Positions 17,909 to 24,122 of a stretch of 31,801 bases of DNA are shown here, one piece after another. Source of the stretch: CAZEFK01 sp964511405 (GTDB lineage Bacteria > Pseudomonadota > Alphaproteobacteria > Elsterales > Elsteraceae); NCBI GenBank assembly GCA_964511405.1, contig CAZEFK010000071.1, forward strand, positions 1 through 31,801. The letters run 5' to 3'. The notes beneath the pieces were generated by a model. The model was given only the letters and a program-made list of their open reading frames with translations. It made no database searches and was not told where the DNA came from. The position numbers and the translations under genes were made by a program. Positions within the stretch are counted from its first letter, which is position 1, and every line of letters begins with the position of its first letter.

Positions 17909-18847
17909 ATGCCCCACCTGCCGATCACCGCGATCCGCGCCGCCCACAGCCTCCTGGCCGGCCGGGTCATGGCGACGCCGCTGGTGCCGCTCGGCACGGC
18001 CCGCGTCCTGCTCAAGGCCGAATGCCTGCAGCCGGCCGGCTCGTTCAAGATCCGCGGCGCCACCGTCCGGCTGGCGCAGTTGACCGCGGCCGAGCGGCGG
18101 GCCGGCGTCGTCGCCTATTCGACCGGCAATCATGCCCAGGCCGTGGCCCGCGCCGCCGCCGACGCCGACGTGCCGGCCACCATCGTGATGTCGCCGGATG
18201 CCCCGGCGGCCAAGGTCGAGGCGACCCGCGGCCTGGGCGCCACGGTCGTTATGGCGGCGCCCAGCTCGGCGGCGCGCCGCGCGCTGGCCGAACAACTGGC
18301 CCGCGAGCGCGGCCTGGCCCTGGTGCCGCCCTATGACGACCTGGCCGTCATGGCCGGCCAGGGCACGATCGGCCTGGAGATCCTGGACCAGATGGCAGCC
18401 AGTCCGCCGGCGGCGGTCTATGTCCCGGTGGGGGGCGGCGGGCTGCTGGCCGGCATCGCGGCCGCGATCAAGCAGGTGGCGCCGGCGGTGCGGGTGATCG
18501 GCGTCGAACCGGTGCTTGAGGACGACGCCTGCCGCGCCTTCCGCAGCCGCCAGCCGGTCCGGCTGCCCGGTCCCAGCGAGTCCATCGCCGATGCCGTCAA
18601 GGTCCAGGAGCTGGGGCGGCTCACCCTGCCGCTGATCCTGGCCCATGTCGACGACATGGTCGCCGTGCCCGAGGCGGCGATCGCCGCGGCCTGCCGGGCC
18701 TGCGCCGAGGCCGCGCGCCTGGTGGTCGAGCCGAGCGGCGCCCTGGCCGCCGCGGCGGCGCTGGCGGCCGCCGACACCGGCCCCATCGTCGCAATCGCCA
18801 GCGGCGGCAATATCACGCTCGACCGCTTGGCGGCGCTCCGCGCCTGA
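17909..18847 (+). CDS. PLP-dependent threonine/serine dehydratase family enzyme
   Basis: 312-residue fold-type II PLP enzyme (threonine dehydratase / serine racemase / hydroxyaspartate lyase group). The PLP lysine K47 is in GSFKIRGA, the cofactor-binding STGNHAQAVA follows at about 71-80, the phosphate loop is VGGGGLLAGIA near 173, and a C-terminal EPSGALA and SGGN motif completes the site. There is no ACT regulatory domain, so this is the catabolic/short form. A GGAGG ribosome-binding site lies five bases before ATG 17909. It would deaminate a beta-hydroxy amino acid to a 2-oxoacid. The divergent LysR gene is the expected regulator but is frameshifted. The stop codon lies inside a 16-base palindrome, which is the start of the direct repeat described below. 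Confidence 0.93.
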   Translation: MPHLPITAIRAAHSLLAGRVMATPLVPLGTARVLLKAECLQPAGSFKIRGATVRLAQLTAAERRAGVVAYSTGNHAQAVARAAADADVPATIVMSPDAPAAKVEATRGLGATVVMAAPSSAARRALAEQLARERGLALVPPYDDLAVMAGQGTIGLEILDQMAASPPAAVYVPVGGGGLLAGIAAAIKQVAPAVRVIGVEPVLEDDACRAFRSRQPVRLPGPSESIADAVKVQELGRLTLPLILAHVDDMVAVPEAAIAAACRACAEAARLVVEPSGALAAAAALAAADTGPIVAIASGGNITLDRLAALRA

Positions 18848-18938
18848 CCGGTCAGGCCACTTCCGCCAACGGCCGCGCCACGGCGCCGGCGGCCCGGCCG
18901 CTATCCAGCGCACGGCATCGGCCACCATCGCGGCCAGC
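18841..18938. repeat. Direct repeat copy 1 (remnant of a LysR 3' end)
   Basis: About 98 bases matching 19723-19821 with, by my count, 11 mismatches and one 1-base gap. It begins with the palindrome GCCTGACCGGTCAGGC (18842-18857) that includes the dehydratase stop. On the minus strand it encodes a decayed end of a LysR protein: LAAMVADAVRWIAAG, then, after correcting one missing base, AVARPLAEVA and stop. The intact LysR gene has LAAMVADAVHGIAAG ... AVMRPVAEAA. Together with copy 2 it brackets the toxin-antitoxin cassette. Confidence 0.85.
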
Positions 18939-18940
18939 AT
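18848..18940 (-). pseudogene. Fragment of a LysR regulator C-terminus
   Basis: The same bases read on the minus strand are a truncated, frameshifted C-terminal piece (about 30 codons) of a LysR gene closely related to the one at 19734. Nothing of the upstream part of that gene is present: the match ends where the cassette sequence begins at about 18939. Confidence 0.75.
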
Positions 18941-18947
18941 GACGCCA

Positions 18948-18974
18948 AAGAGAGACCCCAGTGGGGTCCTTTTT
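18948..18974 (+). terminator. Intrinsic terminator-like hairpin upstream of toxin gene
   Basis: GACCCC-AGT-GGGGTC (18954-18968), preceded by AAAGA and followed by CTTTTT, looks like a rho-independent terminator for transcription leaving the dehydratase. The same palindrome is also one of two operator-like sites of the toxin-antitoxin promoter, so it may have both roles. Confidence 0.5.
18955..18967. promoter_or_regulatory. Operator-like palindrome 1, ACCCCAGTGGGGT
   Basis: 13-base palindrome that differs at a single base from the one at 18987-18999. Type II toxin-antitoxin operons usually carry such paired palindromes, bound by the antitoxin or by the complex for autorepression. This copy lies just upstream of the candidate -35 box. 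Confidence 0.55.
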
Positions 18975-18976
18975 GG

Positions 18977-19004
18977 TTGACTGGCAACCCCATTGGGGTA
19001 GCGT
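18977..19004 (+). promoter_or_regulatory. Candidate promoter of the toxin-antitoxin operon
   Basis: TTGACT at 18977-18982, a 16-base spacer, and a weak -10 TAGCGT at 18999-19004. The second palindrome fills the spacer and the first lies just upstream, an arrangement suited to repression. Transcription would begin almost at the ATG (19012), so the toxin message could be nearly leaderless. Confidence 0.45.
18987..18999. promoter_or_regulatory. Operator-like palindrome 2, ACCCCATTGGGGT
   Basis: Second copy of the 13-base palindrome, centred 32 bases from the first (three helical turns), and lying between the -35 and -10 boxes of the candidate promoter. The two sites agree at 12 of 13 bases. Confidence 0.6.
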
Positions 19005-19011
19005 GGTGAGC

Positions 19012-19365
19012 ATGGCTGAGCGCCCGGTAACCGTCGTCGAGCTGTCGACGTTTCTAAGGTCGGCCGAAGCCGCCGGGATGGATGAGGCAGAGCGCGGGGC
19101 GCTCGTGGACCACTTGGCGCGTAATCCGCTGACCGGTGCGCTGATCAAGGAGACTGGCGGCGTGCGGAAGCTGCGCTTCGCGCGCCCCGGCGGCGGCAAG
19201 AGCGGTGGTTTCCGGGCGGTGTACTATTTCCATGACGAAGGCGCCCCGATTTACGCGATCCTGGCCTATGGCAAGGGTCAGCAGGTCGAGCTGAGCCCGC
19301 CGCAGCGCAAGGCGGCCGCATCACGCGTGTCGCACGCGACACGCGATAGTTGGTGGAGGCGCTGA
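19012..19365 (+). CDS. RelE/HigB-type toxin, C-terminus apparently frameshifted
   Basis: 117-residue toxin of the RelE/ParE superfamily, HigB-like branch. The hallmark is VRKLRFARPGGGKSGGFRAVYYF (here spanning about residues 53-75), followed by IYAILAYGKGQQVELSPPQRKAAA. Such proteins are ribosome-associated mRNA interferases. The start is the ATG at 19012; an upstream GTG at 18961 would run through the promoter palindromes. After RKAAA the frame passes through a 22-base palindrome and ends SRVSHATRDSWWRR. In another frame the next bases read LVEALKAAIRG and end at a TGA (19407-19409) that overlaps the antitoxin ATG as TGATG, the normal coupled arrangement. So the ancestral C-terminus has probably been shifted. 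Activity is uncertain. Confidence 0.85.
   Translation: MAERPVTVVELSTFLRSAEAAGMDEAERGALVDHLARNPLTGALIKETGGVRKLRFARPGGGKSGGFRAVYYFHDEGAPIYAILAYGKGQQVELSPPQRKAAASRVSHATRDSWWRR
19324..19345. repeat. 22-base perfect palindrome inside the toxin gene
   Basis: Arms CGCGTGTCGC (19324-19333) and GCGACACGCG (19336-19345) are perfectly complementary around a 2-base centre AC. The palindrome lies exactly where the toxin reading frame departs from its expected C-terminus. It could be a small inserted hairpin, a recombination scar, or a local mutation hotspot. Confidence 0.75.
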
Positions 19366-19408
19366 AGGCGGCGATCCGGGGTGCCCGGAACAGAAAGGCA
19401 GGAACGTG

Positions 19409-19714
19409 ATGGACAAGCTGGGCGCGATGTTGTTGGAGGGGCTCGAGGAGGCCGTCGCGCACGCGCGGGGCGACAAGACCGCGGCCCGGGAGCGGGTGGT
19501 CATGGTCCGCGTGCCCGATCGGATCGACGTCGCGGCGATCCGCAGCCGGCTCGGCCTGAGCCGGCCGGCGTTCGCCGCGCGCTTCGGGTTCAGCGTGAAG
19601 ACGCTCACTAAATGGGAAACGGGCGAACGACAACCCGAGGGGCCGGCGCGCGCCTATCTCACAGTGATCGCGCGCGATCCGGACGCGGTAGAGCGCGCGC
19701 TCTCAGCCGCCTGA
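19409..19714 (+). CDS. HigA-like XRE-family antitoxin
   Basis: 101 residues from ATG 19409 (GTG 19406 directly before it is an alternative). The N-terminal half, MDKLGAMLLEGLEEAVAHARG, is the helical segment usual for antitoxins of this group. The C-terminal half is a helix-turn-helix of the XRE type: IRSRLGLSRPAFAARFGFSVKTLTKWETGERQPEGPARAYLTVI. Gene order toxin then antitoxin is that of higBA. An AGGCAGGA ribosome-binding site lies close upstream. It should neutralise the toxin and bind the paired palindromes ahead of the operon. The stop is followed within ten bases by the second copy of the flanking direct repeat. Confidence 0.9.
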   Translation: MDKLGAMLLEGLEEAVAHARGDKTAARERVVMVRVPDRIDVAAIRSRLGLSRPAFAARFGFSVKTLTKWETGERQPEGPARAYLTVIARDPDAVERALSAA

Positions 19715-19722
19715 CAAATCGC

Positions 19723-19821
19723 CGCCTGACCGGTCAGGCCGCCTCGGCCACCGGCCGCATCACGGCGCCGGCGGCCCCGGCCGCAATCCCGTGCACGGCG
19801 TCGGCCACCATCGCCGCCAGC
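19723..19821. repeat. Direct repeat copy 2 (3' end of the intact LysR gene)
   Basis: About 99 bases matching 18841-18938. It contains the palindrome GCCTGACCGGTCAGGC (19724-19739), whose minus-strand TGA (19734-19736) stops the intact LysR gene. The two copies are 882 bases apart start to start, and the toxin-antitoxin operon with its promoter fills the space between. Confidence 0.85.
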
Positions 19822-20645
19822 CGCGCGGCCGGGACGTCCAGATCAGGCTTGGCCCGGTGCAGGGTCAGGGGCAGCACCGGCAAGGGCGGCAGCCCGGCCT
19901 CGCCCGGTTCCAGCGCGCGCACGCCGGCCGGCAGCCCCAGCTCGGAGCGGATACCGATCCCCAGCCCCGCCGCGATCGCGGCGTAGAGGGCGCCCAGATT
20001 CGAGCTGGTGAACACCAGCCGCCACGCGATCCCGGCATGGTCCAGGGCCGCGATCGGCGACTCGCGGAACAGGCAGGGCGCCTCGAACGCCGCCAGCGGC
20101 AGCGGCGAGTCGCCCGGCCAGGGCGCCGCCGCCGGGCCGATCCAGCGCATCGGCATCTCGGCCAGCCGCTCGCCCGGCACGCCGGGCGCCTCGCCCCACG
20201 CCAGCGCCAGGTCCAGGCCGCCGGCGGCGACGCGCTCGATCAGCTCGCCGTTGCGGCAGACCCGCGCCTCGATGCGCAGCTTGGGATGGGCCCGGGCGAA
20301 GCGGCCCAGCACGTCGGGCAGCAGCGACTCGCCGAAATCCTCCTGCAGGCCCAGCCGCACCCAGCCCTCGAGATCGGCGCCGCGCACGGCCGCTGCCGCC
20401 TCGTCGTTGAGCGCCAGCAAGCGGCGGGCATAGGCCAGCATGGTCTCCCCGGCCGGGGTCAGCGCCAGGCCGCGCCCGGCCTTGCGGAAGATCGGCGTGC
20501 CCGCCTGCTCCTCCAGCTTGCGCAACTGGGCGCTCACCGCCGAGGTCGAGCGGCCCAGCCGGTCGGCCGCCTTGGCGTAGCTGCCCAGCGCCATGCCGGC
20601 GGCGAAGCTGCGCAGCACATCCAGGTCGAAGGTCACGCGGGCCAT
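19734..20645 (-). CDS. LysR-family transcriptional regulator
   Basis: 303 residues, normal for the family. The winged helix-turn-helix is at residues about 5-62 (VTFDLDVLRSFAAGMALGSY, KAADRLGRSTSAVSAQLRKLE, PIFRKAGRGLALTPAG). The substrate-binding domain follows with VRLGLQEDFGESLLPDVLGRF and the AIAAGLGIGIRSE segment. The start is the ATG at 20645 (MARVTF); a GTG two codons earlier is possible. It is divergent from the MFS transporter at 20767, so it probably controls the MFS gene and the hydrolase behind it. Its last 25 codons form repeat copy 2, and its stop codon lies in the palindrome that in copy 1 carries the dehydratase stop. Effector unknown. Confidence 0.93.
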   Translation of the reverse strand: MARVTFDLDVLRSFAAGMALGSYAKAADRLGRSTSAVSAQLRKLEEQAGTPIFRKAGRGLALTPAGETMLAYARRLLALNDEAAAAVRGADLEGWVRLGLQEDFGESLLPDVLGRFARAHPKLRIEARVCRNGELIERVAAGGLDLALAWGEAPGVPGERLAEMPMRWIGPAAAPWPGDSPLPLAAFEAPCLFRESPIAALDHAGIAWRLVFTSSNLGALYAAIAAGLGIGIRSELGLPAGVRALEPGEAGLPPLPVLPLTLHRAKPDLDVPAARLAAMVADAVHGIAAGAAGAVMRPVAEAA

Positions 20646-20683
20646 GATCACAGTCCCGTATTTCCGGATTGATGGTTCGAATA

Positions 20684-20699
20684 TTCCTGATTTTAGGAA
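20684..20699. promoter_or_regulatory. LysR-type operator candidate, TTCCT-N6-AGGAA
   Basis: A perfect 5-base dyad in the 121-base divergent spacer between the LysR gene and the MFS gene, in an AT-rich patch. It fits the T-N11-A dyad format bound by LysR regulators. Probable autoregulatory and activation site. Confidence 0.45.
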
Positions 20700-20732
20700 C
20701 GATGGTGGGCGCCCATGTTCGGTCCGTCAAGG

Positions 20733-20744
20733 CCTCCATGGAGG
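20733..20744 (+). promoter_or_regulatory. Palindrome CCTCCATGGAGG in the MFS 5' leader
   Basis: 12-base perfect palindrome, eight bases before the AGGAGG ribosome-binding site (20753-20758). Its CCTCC arm could pair with the Shine-Dalgarno AGGAGG and reduce translation, but this is speculative. Confidence 0.25.
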
Positions 20745-20766
20745 GGGCCTGCAGGAGGATCCGCCG

Positions 20767-21981
20767 ATGACCCCGACCGCGTTCGATCGCCGCCACCGCT
20801 GGAAGGTGCTGGGCGTGGGCGTCGCGGCCAACGCCAGCTTCGCCGCCGCCTTCTCCGGGATCCCCGCCACCGCGGTCACGATGCGCGACGGCTTCCGCCT
20901 GGACAATGCCGGCCTCGGCCTGGCCTTCGGCCTGTTCGGCCTGGGCATCGCGGTCAGCGAGCTGCCCTGGGGCGTGCTCACCGACCGCTGGGGCGACCGC
21001 CGCGTGCTCCTGGGCGGGCTCGGCGCCACCGGCTTCGCCTTGGCGGCTATGGCCGCAATCGTCACACCCGCTGCCGGCCTGCCCTGGCTCGCCGCCGGCC
21101 TGCTGCTGGTCGGGCTGCTCGGCGGCAGCGTCAACGGCTCGAGCGGCCGCGCCGTGATGGCCTGGTTCCGCGACGGCGAGCGCGGCCTGGCCATGAGCAT
21201 CCGGCAAACGGCGATCCCACTCGGCGGCGGATTGGGGGCGCTGGCGCTGCCCGGCCTCGCCGCCAGCGCCGGCTTCATCGCCGTGTTCGGCGGCCTGGCG
21301 CTGCTGTGCCTGGCCACGGTCGCGTTCGCCTGGGCATGGCTGCGCGATCCGCCGGGCGCGGCGGCCGGCGCGCCGGCCGGCCGGGCGCCGCTGGCCGACA
21401 TCATGATCTGGCGCGTCGCCGTGGCGATCGGCGTGCTGTGTCTGCCGCAGCTCGCGGTGGTGACCTTCGGCGCCGTGTTCCTGCACGATGCCGGCGGCGC
21501 CGGGGTCGCGGCGATCAGCGTCGGGCTGCTGGCCATGCAGGCGGGCGCCGGCGCCCTGCGGGTGTGGAGCGGGCGCTGGACCGACCGCCACGGCAACCGC
21601 CGCCGCTACCTGCGCGGCTCGGTACTGCTGAGCGCCGCCCTGTTCGCGGCCCTGGCCCTGACCGCCGCGGTGCTGCCCGGCGCGCCCCTGCCACTGGCCG
21701 CGGCGATGCTGGCCTCAGGCGTCGCGGTCTCGTCCTGGCACGGCGTCGGCTATGCCGAACTCGCGATCCTGGCCGGTCCGCAGCGGGCCGGCACCGCCCT
21801 GGGCCTGGCCAACACCTGCGTGTTCGCGGCCTATATCGTGGCGCCGATGGCGGTGCCGCCGCTGCTGGCGCTGGGATCCTGGCCGGCGGTGTGGCTGGCC
21901 GCGGCCGCCGCCGCATTGCTGGCCTTGCCGATCTTCCCGGCGCCGCGCCCGGCTGCCGTTGCGCTGGCTCGCGGGGTATAG
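20767..21981 (+). CDS. MFS transporter (12-helix, CynX/NNP-like type)
   Basis: 404 residues with about 12 membrane segments. A motif A variant GVLTDRWGDRRVLLGG follows helix 2, and its counterpart in the second half is SGRWTDRHGNRRRYLRGS. Helix 5 has SIRQTAIPLGGGLGALALPG, seen in the MFS group of organic-anion/cyanate-type uptake and efflux proteins. An AGGAGG ribosome-binding site lies eight bases before ATG 20767, and that start places helix 1 at about residues 14-35. Longer frames upstream cross the divergent promoter and are not used. It is divergent from the LysR gene and 26 bases ahead of the alpha/beta hydrolase. Substrate unknown; uptake or export of a small carboxylate or ester is a guess. 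Confidence 0.9.
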   Translation: MTPTAFDRRHRWKVLGVGVAANASFAAAFSGIPATAVTMRDGFRLDNAGLGLAFGLFGLGIAVSELPWGVLTDRWGDRRVLLGGLGATGFALAAMAAIVTPAAGLPWLAAGLLLVGLLGGSVNGSSGRAVMAWFRDGERGLAMSIRQTAIPLGGGLGALALPGLAASAGFIAVFGGLALLCLATVAFAWAWLRDPPGAAAGAPAGRAPLADIMIWRVAVAIGVLCLPQLAVVTFGAVFLHDAGGAGVAAISVGLLAMQAGAGALRVWSGRWTDRHGNRRRYLRGSVLLSAALFAALALTAAVLPGAPLPLAAAMLASGVAVSSWHGVGYAELAILAGPQRAGTALGLANTCVFAAYIVAPMAVPPLLALGSWPAVWLAAAAAALLALPIFPAPRPAAVALARGV

Positions 21982-21982
21982 T
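21977..21982 (+). promoter_or_regulatory. TATAGT -10-like element upstream of the hydrolase
   Basis: GGTATAGTC occurs here, overlapping the end of the MFS gene, and identically at 24075-24083 ahead of the efflux operon; both are 26-40 bases before an ATG. A good -35 at proper spacing is not evident in either case. Low confidence. Confidence 0.25.
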
Positions 21983-22007
21983 CGCTGCCCCTGGACGAGA
22001 GGTGCCG

Positions 22008-22775
22008 ATGACCCTGGCCGCAACCGACACCGGCGCCGGCCCGCCGCTGGTGGTTCTGCACGGGCTGTTCGGCTCGGGCCGGAACTGGGCGACGATCGCC
22101 AAGCAGCTGGGTGCAATCCGGACGGTCCACGCGCTCGACCTGCCCAACCACGGCCAGTCGCCCTGGACCGAGCGCATGGGCTACCCGGACATGGCCGCTG
22201 CCGTCCGGTCCTGGATGGACGGGCGCGGCATCGGCCGCGCCGCCCTGCTCGGCCACAGCATGGGCGGCAAGGCGGCCATGGTCCTGGCGCTGACCGATCC
22301 CGCCCGGGTCGAGCGGCTGGCGGTGGTCGACGTGGCGCCGGTGCGCTATCCGCCGCACCTGTTGTCCTACGTGGCGGCGATGCGGGCGGTCGATCTTTCG
22401 CGCGTGACCCGGCGCGCCGAGGTCGACGCCCATCTGGCGGCGGTGGTCGACGATCCGGCCGAGCGCCAGTTCCTGCTGCAGAACCTGGTCAACGCCGACG
22501 GCGGCTTTCGTTGGCGGCTCAACCTGCCGGTCCTGGAGGCCGCGCTGCCCGACATCTCCGGCTTCCCCGACCTGCCCGCCGGTGCCGCCTATCCCGGCCC
22601 GACCCTGTTCATCGCGGGCGGGCGCTCGGGCTATGTCCGGCCCGAGCACGAGCCGGCGATCCGGGCGCGGTTTCCCGAGGCCCGCCTGGTCCGGGTGCCC
22701 GGCGCGGGCCATTGGGTCCACGCCGAGCAGCCCGCCGCCATGCTGGACGCCCTGGGGCCGTTCCTGGCGGGGTGA
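22008..22775 (+). CDS. Alpha/beta hydrolase, YbfF-like esterase
   Basis: 255-residue alpha/beta hydrolase. Oxyanion-hole motif LHGLFGSGRNW at 17-27, nucleophile elbow GHSMGG with S84, a VVDVAPVRY strand carrying the likely catalytic aspartate of YbfF-type esterases, and the C-terminal GAGHWVHAEQP with the catalytic histidine. The closest named family I recall is the YbfF esterase/thioesterase group (LDLPNHGQSP is characteristic). A GAGAGG ribosome-binding site precedes ATG 22008. It probably hydrolyses short-chain esters or thioesters in the cytoplasm; there is no signal peptide. A hairpin follows immediately after its stop codon. Confidence 0.93.
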   Translation: MTLAATDTGAGPPLVVLHGLFGSGRNWATIAKQLGAIRTVHALDLPNHGQSPWTERMGYPDMAAAVRSWMDGRGIGRAALLGHSMGGKAAMVLALTDPARVERLAVVDVAPVRYPPHLLSYVAAMRAVDLSRVTRRAEVDAHLAAVVDDPAERQFLLQNLVNADGGFRWRLNLPVLEAALPDISGFPDLPAGAAYPGPTLFIAGGRSGYVRPEHEPAIRARFPEARLVRVPGAGHWVHAEQPAAMLDALGPFLAG

Positions 22776-22795
22776 GCCGCAACGGACGTTGCGGC
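22776..22795 (+). terminator. Hairpin directly after the hydrolase stop
   Basis: GCCGCAACG (22776-22784) and CGTTGCGGC (22787-22795) form a perfect 9-base stem starting at the base after the TGA. There is no clear T-tract downstream (CGGCTTGCA), so it may be a weak or rho-assisted terminator, or a 3' stabiliser. Confidence 0.5.
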
Positions 22796-23102
22796 CGGCT
22801 TGCATCACTTGGCAAAAAAATCACAGTTGGCCTACGCGAGTGTGGCTATGCGGCGAATTGCCCTTGTGAATCAGCGACATTCAGCGCAAATATCGGCCCG
22901 AATGAGGGTTTGGCCCGGACCGTTGGGCTGAAGCCGGAGGGGGTCGCTTGTGTCCGCAGCGCCACAGAGATGCGGGCCGGGAGACCTCTGGGACAGGTGC
23001 TTTAAAGCGGGCGTGCTACCCGGACGTCAGGACCCAATCGGACGCGCAACCGGCCAGTCGATCGTGGGGCTGCTCCACTTAGAAACCAAGGATGACAAGA
23101 AG
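22796..23102 (+). other. Long intergenic leader upstream of the OmpA-family gene
   Basis: About 307 bases with no supported gene. The first half is less GC-rich (GGCAAAAAAATCACAG near 22811, CGCAAATATCGG near 22886), the likely promoter zone. A possible TTGTGA-N18-AAATAT pair is weak. A 10-base palindrome GCTTTAAAGC lies at 22999-23008. The length suggests a long 5' untranslated region or a regulatory RNA element, but I see no known riboswitch. Confidence 0.35.
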
Positions 23103-23975
23103 ATGCGCAAGACATATTTGTTCGTCGCCCTCGCGGGTTTCACGCTGAGCGGCTGCATGATCAACGACGCCTACGACGTCAACGCGATCAATGCGACGCA
23201 GCCCTCGGGCGGCACGGCCTTCACCCAGGCTCTGCTGACCGAGTACCGGGCGCTCGCCAACGACGAGGCGGCGCGCGAGACCCAGTATGACGACGCCGGC
23301 TGGTATGCCCGCAAGGGCATGGCGGCAGGCGCCGGCCAGGTTGTCGTGCCCGAGGATCCGGCCCAGTTCGTCGGCCCGCACTGGCACGTCGCCGCCGACC
23401 GCATGCCCGACCTGCAGGCCGCCCGCGGCCGCCTGATGGCGGCGCTGGACGGCGGCGCGCGCGACCGCGTGCCCGGTCCGGCCGCCCACTCGCAGGCGCT
23501 GTATGACTGCTGGGTCGAGGAAGACGCCGAGCAGGACTACACCTCGACCTGCAAGAAGGACTTCCTGGCCAGCGAGTCGCTGATCGAGACCGTCCAGACT
23601 CCCGCGCCGCAGCCGGCCCCGGCACCGGCGCCGGCCCCGGTGGCCCAGCGCTCGTACCAGGTGTTCTTCGACTTCGACCAGTCGGTCATCACGGCCGCGG
23701 CCGCGCGCGTCATCGCCGAGGCGGCGCAGAACGCCAAGTCGGGCGGCACCAGCCGCATCGACCTGACCGGCCACACCGACGCCGCCGGCACGGTCAAGTA
23801 CAACCTGGCCCTGTCCGAGCGCCGCGCCGCCGCGGTCAAGGCCGAGCTGGTGCGCGACGGCATCACCGCCAGCATGATCGCGACCAAGGGCGTCGGTAAG
23901 GCTGGCCAGCTGGTTCCGACCGGCGACGGCGTGCGCGAGCCGCAGAACCGGCGCGTGGAGATCGTGCTCCAGTAG
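23103..23975 (+). CDS. OmpA-family outer-membrane lipoprotein
   Basis: 290 residues. The signal sequence MRKTYLFVALAGFTLSGC has a lipobox LSGC with C18 as the lipidated residue. Residues 19-190 are a lineage-specific domain (MINDAYDVNAIN..., DDAGWYARKGMAA, YDCWVEEDAEQDYTSTCKKDF) that I recall mainly from Rhodospirillales. A Pro-Ala linker follows at about 193-208, then the OmpA C-terminal domain. Its peptidoglycan site is complete: TGHTDAAG with D226, and LSERRA with R241. The protein should tether the outer membrane to the cell wall. The ATG at 23103 is preceded by AAGGATGACAAG; longer frames lack a signal peptide. It stands alone between a 307-base leader and a strong terminator, so it is probably monocistronic and highly expressed. 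Confidence 0.94.
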   Translation: MRKTYLFVALAGFTLSGCMINDAYDVNAINATQPSGGTAFTQALLTEYRALANDEAARETQYDDAGWYARKGMAAGAGQVVVPEDPAQFVGPHWHVAADRMPDLQAARGRLMAALDGGARDRVPGPAAHSQALYDCWVEEDAEQDYTSTCKKDFLASESLIETVQTPAPQPAPAPAPAPVAQRSYQVFFDFDQSVITAAAARVIAEAAQNAKSGGTSRIDLTGHTDAAGTVKYNLALSERRAAAVKAELVRDGITASMIATKGVGKAGQLVPTGDGVREPQNRRVEIVLQ

Positions 23976-24010
23976 GCAGCGACGCTCCGGCCCACGGCCG
24001 GCAGAAGTCG

Positions 24011-24046
24011 ACGGGCCCCGCCGCAAGGCGGGGCCCGTTCTGTTTT
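24011..24046 (+). terminator. Strong rho-independent terminator with GCAA tetraloop
   Basis: ACGGGCCCCGCC (24011-24022) and GGCGGGGCCCGT (24027-24038) form a perfect 12-base stem closed by GCAA, a GNRA loop, followed by TCTGTTTT. It lies 35 bases after the OmpA-family stop and insulates that gene from the efflux operon. Confidence 0.93.
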
Positions 24047-24076
24047 GGCGCGGGGACGACCGCGCCCCTTCGACGG

Positions 24077-24082
24077 TATAGT
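24077..24082 (+). promoter_or_regulatory. TATAGT -10-like element ahead of the efflux operon
   Basis: TATAGT within GGTATAGTC, 41 bases before the adaptor ATG and after the terminator. The matching -35 position is GC-rich and unconvincing, so the promoter may need an activator. No regulator gene for the pump is present in the window. Confidence 0.35.
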
Positions 24083-24122
24083 CTCCTGACCGCCCCGGAT
24101 CGGGCAGGAGCCGTCGAGACGC

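Noticed and set aside
18961..19011. Upstream GTG giving the toxin 17 extra residues
   Set aside because: The extension would encode the promoter and operator palindromes and lacks a ribosome-binding site; family homology begins after the ATG at 19012.
20715..22775. Single 686-codon frame running through the MFS gene into the hydrolase, suggesting a fusion
   Set aside because: The first 430 codons are an out-of-frame reading of the MFS gene. The hydrolase has its own ATG and ribosome-binding site at 22008.
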